A program made the translations under genes and the position numbers. DNA of 42,957 nt. Source: SAR202 cluster bacterium (GTDB lineage Bacteria > Chloroflexota > Dehalococcoidia > Lucifugimonadales > Lucifugimonadaceae). A model generated the notes under the pieces. That model searched no databases. It saw only the letters and a list, made by a program, of their open reading frames with translations, and had not been told where the DNA came from. Where the stretch lies: contig RQOS01000047.1 in the NCBI GenBank assembly GCA_008373205.1, positions 1 through 42,957 of the forward strand, read 5' to 3'. Shown here piece after piece: positions 31,237 to 41,533 of this stretch (the stretch's first letter is position 1; the number at the start of each line of letters is the position of its first letter).

Positions 31237-31503
31237 ATGACTTATATTATTGGTAAAGCATGTGTAGACGTTACAGATGGAGCATGTGTAGATGTATGCC
31301 CAGTTGATTGTATATATTCTAACCCAGGGGATAACCAACTCTTCATAAACCCTGAAGAATGTATTGATTGTGCTGCTTGCGAACCAGTTTGTCCAGAAAG
31401 TGCTATTTTTGCTGAAGAAGATGTTCCTGAAGATCAAAAGGAATTTATAAAACTGAATTATGACTATGATTATGATGATTCAGAGCCTGGTCATAACGTC
31501 TAG
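31237..31503 (+). CDS. 7Fe (3Fe-4S/4Fe-4S) ferredoxin
   Basis: CVDVTDGACVDVCPVDCI (C-x7-C-x3-C-x3-C) and CIDCAACEPVCP; acidic C-terminus; RBS aggagag. Confidence 0.92.
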   Translation: MTYIIGKACVDVTDGACVDVCPVDCIYSNPGDNQLFINPEECIDCAACEPVCPESAIFAEEDVPEDQKEFIKLNYDYDYDDSEPGHNV

Positions 31504-31509
31504 AAAATA

Positions 31510-33306
31510 CTAATCGTCAAACGAAGAATAATTCAAACTGTAAAGTTTACTGTATAAACCTTCATTTTTTAGTAGCTGTTTATGATTTCCTACTTCTTCT
31601 ATTTTCCCAGCATTTAGAACAATAATTCTGTCACATTTTCTTACAGTGGCCAATCTATGAGCTATAGTAATGGAAGTTCGATTTTGAAGCAATACGTCTA
31701 GTGCTGATTGGATTTTTTTCTCAGTGTATGAGTCTATAGATGAAGTAGCCTCATCTAAAATCAAATATTGAGTGTCTGCTAAAAGAGCTCGTAAAATACT
31801 TAATAATTGCCTTTGACCCATAGATAGATCAGCTCCTCTTTGACCTATTATGGTATTGAGCCCCTCTGGTAATGTATCTATAAATTCCTCAATACCTAAT
31901 AAGTTTACTGCTTTTTGAATTTCATCTATTGTCACCTTAGGATTACCATATCTAACATTATCTAGAATTGAACCTGAAAATAAAAATGGATCTTGTAAAA
32001 CCATACCTACTTTTTTACCTATGTATTCTTGAGTTAATTTCCTTATTTCTACTCCACCCAATATCACTTTGCCTTTATTTGCATCATAGAATCTATGAAT
32101 AAGATTAGAAATAGTTGATTTACCCGCTCCAGTTGGTCCTACAATTCCTATTCTTTCACCATCTTTTATTTCTAAGTCAAAATTTTTCAAAATATAGTTA
32201 TCATCAACATAGGCAAATGAAACTTTATCAAACTTTATACTTCCGTCTAATGGACAGTCCAAAGGCTTAGCAGGATCTTTTATAGTTACAGGAATATCTA
32301 GTACTTCAAATATCCTATAACCAGATGCCATAGCTCTTTGCATAACATTGTACTGCATAGATATAGTTCTTATAGGTTCGAAAAATCTTTGAACTAAAAG
32401 CATATATGCCACCATTACACCAGTAGTTATATGATCATTAATTACCAAGCTAGCTCCAACGATAATAATTATTGCAAATGCTATTCCAGTTAAGCCTTCA
32501 ACTGTTGGTAACATGATACTGGATAATTTAGCTGCTTTGAGCTGAGATTTTAACAAGTCTTTTGCTTTAGATTCAAAAATTTTTCCATTATATTCTTGCC
32601 TATTGAAAGATTGAATAGTTCTAACACCATTAATATTCTCTGCTAAATATGATGTGGCGACAGAGCTCTTAATTCGTGCATCTAAGAAAGCTGTCTTTGC
32701 GTGAGGTAACCAAATTAATCGTATAAGAACTAATATGGGCATCACAAGAATAGTTAGAATACCTAGTTGTACATTCATTGATAAAAGGACTGTTACTATT
32801 CCAAAAATCAGCACAAGATCTCCTATAGCAAATACAGACATTTGTAAGGCTTCTTGCATAGCTGCAACATCCCCTTGTAATCTTGACATTAATCTCCCTA
32901 CATCAGTTTTGTCCATAAATGAGATAGAAACATCTTGTAAGTGCATAAACATTTTTCTTCTTAAGTCTAGAAGAATATTTTCTCCTACTTTTTCGATAAT
33001 TGAGTCAGACATAAATATAGAAATAACCACTAAAACAGATAATCCAAGATATTGAAAAAGGCCAATTAAAATAGCTGATTTGGCATCATCTACAGATTCA
33101 CAATTAGAACCAACCAAACATCCTGATTGATCAATAATATTCTTAATGACAAGAGGTAAAAGTAATGATGATATTGTTAGTAAAAGTATAAAACCGAAAC
33201 CTATCAAAACATCTTTTTTATATATAGCTACATAAGGCAAAAATCTTTTGATAATATTATAATCAAAGGCTCTAGATTTAATATTTTCGTCTGATAATGA
33301 AACCAT
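31510..33306 (-). CDS. ABC exporter half-transporter (TMD-NBD) with LSMGQ signature
   Basis: Walker A GPTGAGKSTI, signature LSMGQRQ, Walker B YLILDEATSSID. Confidence 0.92.
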   Translation of the reverse strand: MVSLSDENIKSRAFDYNIIKRFLPYVAIYKKDVLIGFGFILLLTISSLLLPLVIKNIIDQSGCLVGSNCESVDDAKSAILIGLFQYLGLSVLVVISIFMSDSIIEKVGENILLDLRRKMFMHLQDVSISFMDKTDVGRLMSRLQGDVAAMQEALQMSVFAIGDLVLIFGIVTVLLSMNVQLGILTILVMPILVLIRLIWLPHAKTAFLDARIKSSVATSYLAENINGVRTIQSFNRQEYNGKIFESKAKDLLKSQLKAAKLSSIMLPTVEGLTGIAFAIIIIVGASLVINDHITTGVMVAYMLLVQRFFEPIRTISMQYNVMQRAMASGYRIFEVLDIPVTIKDPAKPLDCPLDGSIKFDKVSFAYVDDNYILKNFDLEIKDGERIGIVGPTGAGKSTISNLIHRFYDANKGKVILGGVEIRKLTQEYIGKKVGMVLQDPFLFSGSILDNVRYGNPKVTIDEIQKAVNLLGIEEFIDTLPEGLNTIIGQRGADLSMGQRQLLSILRALLADTQYLILDEATSSIDSYTEKKIQSALDVLLQNRTSITIAHRLATVRKCDRIIVLNAGKIEEVGNHKQLLKNEGLYSKLYSLNYSSFDD

Positions 33307-35063
33307 TATTTTACACTCATTTCGGGATTTATTTGCATATTATATAGCTCATAATATCGACCCTTTAGTTTAACTAATTCCGCATGACTTCCTCTTTCAA
33401 TAATTTCACCATTATTTAAGTAGAGTATTTCATCTAAATTCATCACTGATGAAATTCTGTGAGCTATTACAACTAGAGATATTCCATTCCCCAAAGAACT
33501 CATTTCATCTCTTATTTTTTTCTCAGTCTGACTATCAATAGCAGAAGTAGAATCATCAAAAATAACAACTTTAGAATCAAATAACAACGTTCTTGAAACT
33601 GAAAGTCGTTGTCTTTGCCCACCAGAAAGTTGTACACCTCTTTCACCAATCAAGGTGTCAAATTTTTCTGGTAGCTTTTCTATATGTGTAGAAATTTGAG
33701 CTTTTTCTGTTGACCAGGTTACCTTATCTTTTTTCGCTTTGGGATCACCATATCTTATATTTTCGGTAAAAGTATCTGAAAATAAAAAATTATCTTGATC
33801 AACTAAATTAACAGATTTTCTTAGATCAGTAAGATCTAAGGTTGAAATATTTTTACCATTTAATAAAATCTCTCCTTGATCAGGATTATAAAATCTAGGA
33901 AGAAGCCTAGAAAGAGTTGTTTTGCCAGCTCCTGGAGGCCCAACTATTCCAATTGAATGATTAGGGTTTGCTATAAAATTTATATTTTTCAAAACCTTCT
34001 TTGACTCGTAAGAAAAAGATAAGTTATTAACAACTAACTCTTTTACAGGTTCATTAAATTTTTGACCCTCATTATTAGTTACATCTTCTTGATGATCTAA
34101 TGTTTCAAACAACCTTGTAGATGTTGCAGAAGCTCGAGAGAAAGAATTTACTAACATTCCAATTTGTCTCACTGGCCCTTGTAAAATACTCATAAAAGCA
34201 ATTAATGAAGTTAATTCTCCTAATGTTATTTTTGATTCGAGTACTGCTATAGAACCAAAATAAACCACTAAACTCATAGAAACTAGAAAAGCTAAAGTAT
34301 TCAAAGATATAGAGAAACTTCTTATAATTATTTGCCTAAAAGTTGTCTTCTTAACAACATTGGAAGCAATATTGAATTTTTCTAACTCATATTTTTGCTT
34401 CATAAAAGATCTTACTAATCTAACCCCTGATAAATTTTCATCCATCACTCTAGTCAATACTCCAAGTTGTTCTTGTAATCTGTACCAATTTTTTCGTAAT
34501 TTAAGTCTCGAAAAAGATGATATAAATGCAATAAATGGAACAAAAGATAGAGAAAGTAAGCCTAGCCAGAAATCTACTGAGATTACTAAATATGCTCCAG
34601 TAAGTATAAATATTGTTAGAAACACTAATCTAAGCACTCCTGTATTAACAAACATCCTGCTGCCTTCGATGTCAATGATTCCTTTAGTGATTAGGTCACC
34701 TGTATGTTGAGTATCATGGAATTTAAAGGACAGTTTTTGTAATTTGTTAAAATAAGATTTTCTTAGATCAAATGCTAAATATTGGCCAATTTTTTCTCCT
34801 TGGTATACATGGAAATAACTAAATATACCTCTAGCAAGAGATAGCGCAAATACTAGTAATCCAATTTCAATAAATGGAGTTAATGATAAATTAGATGTCC
34901 CTGAAACAGATAGAGTTTTATCTATTGATGAACCTAGATAATAAGGAATTGACATCTGCAAACCGGCTGCGAAAAAAATAGATATGAAGGAAATTAGTAA
35001 ATCTTTTTTATTACTTTTTAGAGGTATCTTTAATATCCGAACCAAATTTGGACTAAAAAACAT
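33306..35063 (-). CDS. ABC exporter half-transporter (TMD-NBD) with degenerate Walker B Asp
   Basis: Walker A GPPGAGKTTL, signature LSGGQRQ, Walker B VVIFDDSTSAID (D in place of catalytic E). ATG-end overlaps the downstream partner. Confidence 0.92.
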   Translation of the reverse strand: MFFSPNLVRILKIPLKSNKKDLLISFISIFFAAGLQMSIPYYLGSSIDKTLSVSGTSNLSLTPFIEIGLLVFALSLARGIFSYFHVYQGEKIGQYLAFDLRKSYFNKLQKLSFKFHDTQHTGDLITKGIIDIEGSRMFVNTGVLRLVFLTIFILTGAYLVISVDFWLGLLSLSFVPFIAFISSFSRLKLRKNWYRLQEQLGVLTRVMDENLSGVRLVRSFMKQKYELEKFNIASNVVKKTTFRQIIIRSFSISLNTLAFLVSMSLVVYFGSIAVLESKITLGELTSLIAFMSILQGPVRQIGMLVNSFSRASATSTRLFETLDHQEDVTNNEGQKFNEPVKELVVNNLSFSYESKKVLKNINFIANPNHSIGIVGPPGAGKTTLSRLLPRFYNPDQGEILLNGKNISTLDLTDLRKSVNLVDQDNFLFSDTFTENIRYGDPKAKKDKVTWSTEKAQISTHIEKLPEKFDTLIGERGVQLSGGQRQRLSVSRTLLFDSKVVIFDDSTSAIDSQTEKKIRDEMSSLGNGISLVVIAHRISSVMNLDEILYLNNGEIIERGSHAELVKLKGRYYELYNMQINPEMSVK

Positions 35064-35171
35064 TACTAACTAAAATTGTTGCCTTTTGATTAAACCGTTT
35101 ATAAACACTAAAGAATATTATACTCTTATTAAAAAATAAAAACATATTAATTTTAAATCTGATTTAAACCA

Positions 35172-35747
35172 ATGGCTAACGATAAGATAAAGTTTAGAAA
35201 CGCACTTCTTTCAGATTCAAAACAATTATCAAAAATTGAATCTAACATTTTCCCATTAGATAAAGTTAATACGAACTTTCAAAATGAAATATCTAAAGAA
35301 ACAAAAAAGGTATTTATATGCACGTACGAAAATATAATTAAGCCAAAAAAAAATCTCATATCTTTTATAAAACTCGATAAATTTAAGCCTAAACAAGAAT
35401 TTAATACTGAAGAAATAATTATTGGTTACATAAAAATATGGAAGGTTTTGGAAGAATCTCATATTGAGCAAATAGGAGTAATAGAAAAATTTAGAGGGCA
35501 AGGAATTGGGGAAAAATTATTAGTTTTATCACTAAGATATTGTTGGGAAAATAGTATAAAAAAAATTCTACTTGAATGCAGAAAATCTAATTCCTCTGCA
35601 ATAAAATTATATAAAAAATATTTATTTAATATTGTTTCGGTAAGAAAAAATTATTACCCCCTCAACAATTCAAGAGAAGATGCCATTTGCTTTGAAAGTG
35701 TAGATATTTCAACCGACGATTATTACAAAAAATTCTTAGAAAATTAA
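35172..35747 (+). CDS. GNAT family N-acetyltransferase (RimI-like)
   Basis: IEQIGVIEKFRGQGIGEKLLVLSLRYC..IKKILLECRKSNSSAIKLYKKYLFNIVSVRKNYYP. Confidence 0.8.
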   Translation: MANDKIKFRNALLSDSKQLSKIESNIFPLDKVNTNFQNEISKETKKVFICTYENIIKPKKNLISFIKLDKFKPKQEFNTEEIIIGYIKIWKVLEESHIEQIGVIEKFRGQGIGEKLLVLSLRYCWENSIKKILLECRKSNSSAIKLYKKYLFNIVSVRKNYYPLNNSREDAICFESVDISTDDYYKKFLEN

Positions 35748-35766
35748 ATAAATGTCAGAATATTTA

Positions 35767-36789
35767 CTATTTTATTCCTAAATGTTTATATGCCAATTTA
35801 GTAATTTTTCTACCTTGAGAAGTCCTAATAATAAATCCAATTTTTAGTAAAAATGGCTCCACAACATCTGACAATGTTGCCTGATCTTCATTAAGAGAAG
35901 CACTAATTGCATCTATTCCAACAGGACCACCTTCATAATTAGCTGCTATTATTCTTAAGTATTCCCTGTCTAATCTATCTAGCCCAAGATTATCAACTCC
36001 TTCAATTTCTAGAGAGTCATTAATAATTTGAGTATTTATTTTTTTTATATTTTTCACTTCAACATAATCCCTAACTCTTCTCAATAGCCTATTTGCTATT
36101 CTTGGAGTACCTCTCGATCTTTTTGCTATTTCAATGGAAGATTTTTCATCAATTTTTAAATCTAGAAGTCTAGATGATCGCAAAATTATATCTCTCAGAT
36201 CATTTTCGTCATAATAGTCTAAATGATAACTTAAGCCAAATCTATCTCTTAGAGGAGAGCTGAGCAGGCCTGGTCTAGTAGTTGAACCTACTAGGGTAAA
36301 GCTTTCTAATCTTAAATTTATAGTTTTTGCAAAAGCTCCAGATCCAGTTATAAAATCTACTCTAAAATCTTCCATTGCAGAGTATAAATATTCTTCTACA
36401 GTTTTAGGGATCCTATGAATTTCATCTATAAAAAGGACGTCTTTAGAGCTCAAATTTGATAATAATCCTACTGCATCTGCTGGCTTTTCTAAGGCAGGGC
36501 CACTTGTATGTATAAAATTAGATTCAATTTGATTTGAAATTATGTAAGAAAGAGTTGTCTTTCCTAATCCAGGAGGTCCATAAAATAGAACATGATCTAG
36601 AGACTCATCCCTCTTTCTTGAAGCTTCGACAGCTATAGATAAAGATTCTATAATTTTATTCTGACCTATATAATCAGTGAAGGATTTTGGCCTAAGAAAG
36701 TTAAATTCTAATTTTTCTGAGGGTTCAGTATTAGTCTCAGGAATATTCTCTGAAAAAATTATTTCTTTATTTGAATCATCTTTTGTCAT
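35767..36789 (-). CDS. ruvB: Holliday junction DNA helicase RuvB
   Basis: LRPKSFTDYIGQNKI, LFYGPPGLGKTTLSYII, LFIDEIHRIPKTVEEYLYSAMEDF, VGSTTRPGLLSSPLRDRFG. Confidence 0.96.
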   Translation of the reverse strand: MTKDDSNKEIIFSENIPETNTEPSEKLEFNFLRPKSFTDYIGQNKIIESLSIAVEASRKRDESLDHVLFYGPPGLGKTTLSYIISNQIESNFIHTSGPALEKPADAVGLLSNLSSKDVLFIDEIHRIPKTVEEYLYSAMEDFRVDFITGSGAFAKTINLRLESFTLVGSTTRPGLLSSPLRDRFGLSYHLDYYDENDLRDIILRSSRLLDLKIDEKSSIEIAKRSRGTPRIANRLLRRVRDYVEVKNIKKINTQIINDSLEIEGVDNLGLDRLDREYLRIIAANYEGGPVGIDAISASLNEDQATLSDVVEPFLLKIGFIIRTSQGRKITKLAYKHLGIK

Positions 36790-36797
36790 AAATAACC

Positions 36798-37424
36798 TTA
36801 TCGGGCTCTTTTAAAAACTTCTCTGAGTAAATTTTCTACACTTATATCTTCATCATTTTCAGTACTATTTATAACCTCATTTATCTGAGTTCTAGCATCA
36901 GAAACTCTATAACCCAAATCAACAAGAACTTCTAAGGCATCCTTGAATATTGTATTTTCAGAAATAGAAGATTCCAAAATCACAGATTCATTGGAAATTT
37001 TATCTAAAACTTTTCCTTTTAGAGTTGCTACAATTTTCTGAGCAGCTCTTTTCCCAATACCAGGCATTTGTTCCAAAATATCATAATCTTCAGTCTCGAT
37101 TGCATTAGCAATAATATTGATGGGATGAATTAAAGAATTTGCCGCTTTAACTGGACCTATACCCTCAACTTGAATAAGTTGTTCAAAAAACTCTTTTTCA
37201 CTTTCATTTATAAATCCAACTAAAAGAGGCTTAGGTTGCCTTTCAGTGACATGATAATATATTTCAAGTTTTATTGAAGAATTAATTGAAATATCATTAT
37301 CAATAAAATAACTACTTAAGAATTCAGGTGTATGAATTTCATAACCAATACCACCTACTAGGACTATCAATCTCTTGGGGTTAGAAAGAATTTTTTTTAT
37401 AGTGCCTTCAATAAAACTTATCAT
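36798..37424 (-). CDS. ruvA: Holliday junction DNA helicase RuvA
   Basis: MISFIEGTIKKI...LVGGIGYEIHTP, VEGIGPVKAANSL, MPGIGKRAAQKIV. Confidence 0.93.
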   Translation of the reverse strand: MISFIEGTIKKILSNPKRLIVLVGGIGYEIHTPEFLSSYFIDNDISINSSIKLEIYYHVTERQPKPLLVGFINESEKEFFEQLIQVEGIGPVKAANSLIHPINIIANAIETEDYDILEQMPGIGKRAAQKIVATLKGKVLDKISNESVILESSISENTIFKDALEVLVDLGYRVSDARTQINEVINSTENDEDISVENLLREVFKRAR

Positions 37425-37427
37425 AGC

Positions 37428-37913
37428 TTAAATTATTTTAGATTGACTTATTATAGAATGGCAGATAGCTATTGAAAATGCATCCGCAACATGCTCGTTC
37501 TTCAATAAATTTTCATTATTCAAGATTTTAGAAACCGAAAGCATAACTTGTTTTTTATCTGCTCTACCTGAGCCTGTAACTATATTTTTTGCCTGTGTAG
37601 GTTGGTAATTAAAAACTTTAATATTATTCAAACCGGCTACAGATAGTATCACACCTCTTGCATGCCCCATTAATATTGAAGTTTTAGCAAATTTTGGTCT
37701 CGAATGAAGATCTTCAACAGCAATAACTTCAGGATTAAATTTCTTAATTACTAAAGAGAACTCATCAAAAATTATAGAGAGTCGTTTTTCAAGATTTTCT
37801 GAGCTCTTTGTCTTTATAACCCCACCCTCAATTGGATGATAGCGAGATTCTTTAACTTGAAGTAACCCATAACCAGTATTTGAAAGACTTGGATCTACAC
37901 CTAAAATGTTCAT
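37428..37913 (-). CDS. ruvC: Crossover junction endodeoxyribonuclease RuvC
   Basis: MNILGVDPSLSNTGYGLL, VAVEDLHSRPKFAKTSILMGHARGVI, HVADAFSIAICH. Confidence 0.94.
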   Translation of the reverse strand: MNILGVDPSLSNTGYGLLQVKESRYHPIEGGVIKTKSSENLEKRLSIIFDEFSLVIKKFNPEVIAVEDLHSRPKFAKTSILMGHARGVILSVAGLNNIKVFNYQPTQAKNIVTGSGRADKKQVMLSVSKILNNENLLKNEHVADAFSIAICHSIISQSKII

Positions 37914-38083
37914 AATAATATCTAAACTTAAAAAGATTATATTTTTATATAAGTTTATTTCAAGCTATCTGTCTCTAATGATTTATGCTTATAATTCAGT
38001 TATTCTGTAACTAAATTTATTGAAAAATATTAAAAAAATAGAAACAATAGATATTATATTAATTATTATTAGTGAGAATTTTT

Positions 38084-39019
38084 ATGAATAAAGAAAAAGT
38101 AGCATTTATTTTTCCAGGTCAAGCGTCTCAGACTCCAGGGATGGGACTTGATCTTTATAAGAACAGTAAAGCAGCAAGAGAAGTTTTTGATGAGGCTGAT
38201 GAAATACTAGGCAGAAAACTTTCAAGTGTGATTTTTGAAGGTTCCAAAGAAGAATTAACTAAGACAGAAAATGCCCAGCCCTCTATTGCCACAGTTTCTA
38301 TTGCAGCTTGGAGAGCTATTGAAGAAGAAATGGGTACAATCCAAATTCCAAACTACACTGCAGGACACAGTCTTGGTGAGTATAGCTCATTAGCTACTGC
38401 GGGGGCTCTAAGCATTAAAGAGACTATTAAATTAGTTTCAATTAGAGGAGAACTTATGGAAAAAGCTTGCACAGATTCTCCTGGTGGCATGTCTGCAATA
38501 ATTGGTATTGATGAAAATGCAGTAAGAGATGTTTGTTCTCAAACTGGAACTTACTTATCGAATATAAATACATCAAACCAAATAATCATTTCAGGTAAAA
38601 AGGAAAACCTTATAAATGCTATGGATTTAGCATCAAGATTAGGAGCAAAAAGAGCAATCCCTCTTCCTGTAGGAGGTGCATTTCATTCCGCTTTAATGTC
38701 TTCGGCTCAAAATGAATTAAATGATGTTATTGATAAAACAAATTTTGAAGATACAGTAGTTCCTATTGTTGCTAACACAGATGCAAAACCTATTACTAGT
38801 AAAGAGTTGGTTAGGAAAGAACTAAAAAATCAACTTCAAAATTGCGTCCTATGGAGCGACTCTATAGAGTTTATGACTGACAACAATGTAGATACTTTTT
38901 ATGAAATTGGACCAGGTAATGTTCTGGCAGGTATGGTAAAAAGAATTAACTCTGATCTAAATGTAAAAAATATCAGTAATTATAACCAAGTTCTTGATTA
39001 CGTTGAGTCAAGAAATTAA
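38084..39019 (+). CDS. fabD: Malonyl-CoA:ACP transacylase
   Basis: FIFPGQASQTPGMGLDLY, TAGHSLGEYSSLATAG, GGAFHSALM, YEIGPGNVLAGMVKRI. Track start is GTG 38072; ATG at 38084 aligns better. Confidence 0.95.
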   Translation: MNKEKVAFIFPGQASQTPGMGLDLYKNSKAAREVFDEADEILGRKLSSVIFEGSKEELTKTENAQPSIATVSIAAWRAIEEEMGTIQIPNYTAGHSLGEYSSLATAGALSIKETIKLVSIRGELMEKACTDSPGGMSAIIGIDENAVRDVCSQTGTYLSNINTSNQIIISGKKENLINAMDLASRLGAKRAIPLPVGGAFHSALMSSAQNELNDVIDKTNFEDTVVPIVANTDAKPITSKELVRKELKNQLQNCVLWSDSIEFMTDNNVDTFYEIGPGNVLAGMVKRINSDLNVKNISNYNQVLDYVESRN

Positions 39020-39022
39020 TTA

Positions 39023-39490
39023 ATGGAAAATCTTCAAGATAATCTAAATTCTAATGTAGATGCTGAATTTATTTCTGAAGAGAAGACCGAATCGATTTTT
39101 GGAACAACTATGGCCCGAGCTGCAGTAGTGCAATCTTTATTTGAAAATGAAATCACTAAAATTGATCAAACTGAGAATATAAAAGATTTAGGTTTTTACA
39201 AAAAGCTCAATTCATCAAAAAAAAAGATGGCTATTTCTATTCTAGAATACTCAATGAACAATAAAATTGATATTGATAAAAAAATTCTTAGTCATATAGA
39301 AGATTCAAATTTAGAAAGAATCCCAAAAACAGATCTTTCAATTCTAAGAATGGCAATATCTGAATTATCTACAAATAAGGAGACTCCAATTGGAGTTGTT
39401 GTAAATGAGGCAGTTAAGTTAGGAAATGTTTTTGGTTCAGATTCGTCAAAAAACTTTATAAATGGTGTTTTAAATTCTATGGTAAGATAG
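39023..39490 (+). CDS. nusB: Transcription antitermination factor NusB
   Basis: ARAAVVQSLFENE..., LERIPKTDLSILRMAISEL...ETPIGVVVNEAVKLGNVFGSDSSKNFINGVL. Confidence 0.9.
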   Translation: MENLQDNLNSNVDAEFISEEKTESIFGTTMARAAVVQSLFENEITKIDQTENIKDLGFYKKLNSSKKKMAISILEYSMNNKIDIDKKILSHIEDSNLERIPKTDLSILRMAISELSTNKETPIGVVVNEAVKLGNVFGSDSSKNFINGVLNSMVR

Positions 39491-39546
39491 ACTTTTATAT
39501 CATTATTCAATAACATGAACGTGCAGTTAATAATTTGGAGGAAATA

Positions 39547-39801
39547 ATGGCATCTATTTTAGAGAAAATACAAGAAATCACAGCAGAAAAATTAAGTGTA
39601 GATATTGGGGATGTAAAACCTGAATCATCATTCACAGAAGATTTAGAAGCAGATTCCTTGGATGTAGTAGAGTTAATTATGGCTTTAGAAGAAGAATTCA
39701 GTACTGATGACAACGCAATTGAAATATCAGACGAAGATGCGGAAAATATAAGAACTGTTCAAAATGCAGTAGATTATATTAGTTCCAAAGGTGTTGAATA
39801 G
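39547..39801 (+). CDS. acpP: Acyl carrier protein
   Basis: [21 protein letters not shown] phosphopantetheine site; ATG at 39547 preceded by GGAGG. Confidence 0.95.
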   Translation: MASILEKIQEITAEKLSVDIGDVKPESSFTEDLEADSLDVVELIMALEEEFSTDDNAIEISDEDAENIRTVQNAVDYISSKGVE

Positions 39802-39895
39802 ATATTATTCAAGTTTATCTTAATTATTTGAAATTACTGTGATAGTAATCATATTTAGTCATAAATTAGTCGGATATTATTTTTGAGAACAAATA

Positions 39896-41506
39896 ATGGA
39901 TAAAATTAAAGTTACACCACTTGGTGGTTTTGGGGAAATTGGTAAAAATTTACTTGTTTTCGAAATAAATAATAAATGTTTCATAATAGATGCTGGAATA
40001 AAATTTTCCCTAGATGATGAAATAGATTATATTCTTCCAGATACAGAATACCTAGAGAATATAAAAGAAAATATTCATGCTATTTTTATTACTCATGGTC
40101 ATGAAGATCATGTAGGAGCATTATCAAAATTATCTTTTCTAAATGTACCTATATATTCTCCGCCTATGGCTGGAGAGATTATTAAAAAAAAATTATCTAG
40201 AGATAATCATGAAAAAATAAAGCCGGTCTCACTCTATAAAAAATATAGATTTGATGACTTCAACATTACATGGTTTCCAGTTGTTCATTCAATCCCAGAT
40301 TCCTGTGGATTAATAATACAAACAAAAAAAATCAACTTTGTTCATACTGGAGATTTTAGATTTGATGAGGATCCTGTTTTTGGGAAAAATAGTAATTTTT
40401 ATAAAGTTAAGGAATTTATAAATGGTCAATGTGACTTATTATTATCAGACTCCACAAATGCAATGATTGATGAAGATCAAATACAAGAAAAAGAAATTGA
40501 AAAAACTTTCAATTATAGATTTAAAGAAAATAGAAAAATTATTATCTGTAGTTTTGCTTCACAAATTTCTAGATTACAACTGGCTATAAATTCAGCAAAA
40601 AAAACAAATAGGAAAATCGTTCTACTTGGAAGTACTCTAAAGAAAAATTTAAATATAAGTAAAAATTTAAAGATCATTTCTGAATATGAAGATATCGTTG
40701 TAACTCAAAATCAAGCTAAAAAAATAAATAAAGACAAAATTGTATATTTTGTTACTGGCTCTCAGGGTGAAGAATTTTCAGTCTTAACCCGAATGTCAAA
40801 GAGAAAGTATAATGATTTACAAATTGATAATAACGATCTGATATTGATGTCCTCGTCAGTCATTCCAGGAAATGAGAATAAAGTTTTTGAAGTTGTTCAT
40901 AATCTTCATGCACTAGGTGCAGAAATTATCTTTAATAATGATAAAAACAAACTTCATGTTTCAGGTCATTCTCCAAGCAAGGACTTAGAACACGTTATTG
41001 AAACATTATCACCAAAGGTTTTTGTTCCTGTTCATGGTGATATTGATATGTTGAATGCTCATAAGAATTTAGCAATAAAAAAAAATATAGATCCTAATAA
41101 TGTTTTTGTTTTATCAAATGGGGATAATTTAGAGGTTTCAGAGATCGGGCCTAAACTTTTAGAGCAATCCAAAGTAATAGATGAAATAGTTCTAAGAGAA
41201 AATTATTATGAATCTACACCCATAAAGAAAAATATTTATAAAGAAAATATTATTTCTATTGTCCTGATTTTTGATAAAAAAAATAAATCTCTAATACATG
41301 AACCGTTCATTAAGGTGTTTGACAAATCAAATAATATAAAGATAAAAGATTACTTAAAAAAACATTTAAGTAATAATAATTCACTAGAAGGATTACATAT
41401 TCTTCAAGATTGGAGTCAAATAACTGAGCAATTTAACCAAGAAATCTATAAATTGGTATTAAGTAAATTTAATAAAAAATACCAAATCAAGACTATTATT
41501 TTATAA
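39896..41506 (+). CDS. rnj: Ribonuclease J
   Basis: VTPLGGFGEIGKNLLVFEI, FITHGHEDHVGAL, FVHTGDFRFDEDP, HVSGHSPSKDLEHVIETLSPKVFVPVHGD. Confidence 0.93.
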   Translation: MDKIKVTPLGGFGEIGKNLLVFEINNKCFIIDAGIKFSLDDEIDYILPDTEYLENIKENIHAIFITHGHEDHVGALSKLSFLNVPIYSPPMAGEIIKKKLSRDNHEKIKPVSLYKKYRFDDFNITWFPVVHSIPDSCGLIIQTKKINFVHTGDFRFDEDPVFGKNSNFYKVKEFINGQCDLLLSDSTNAMIDEDQIQEKEIEKTFNYRFKENRKIIICSFASQISRLQLAINSAKKTNRKIVLLGSTLKKNLNISKNLKIISEYEDIVVTQNQAKKINKDKIVYFVTGSQGEEFSVLTRMSKRKYNDLQIDNNDLILMSSSVIPGNENKVFEVVHNLHALGAEIIFNNDKNKLHVSGHSPSKDLEHVIETLSPKVFVPVHGDIDMLNAHKNLAIKKNIDPNNVFVLSNGDNLEVSEIGPKLLEQSKVIDEIVLRENYYESTPIKKNIYKENIISIVLIFDKKNKSLIHEPFIKVFDKSNNIKIKDYLKKHLSNNNSLEGLHILQDWSQITEQFNQEIYKLVLSKFNKKYQIKTIIL

Positions 41507-41533
41507 AAATATCTAATCTAGATTCAATCTAAT

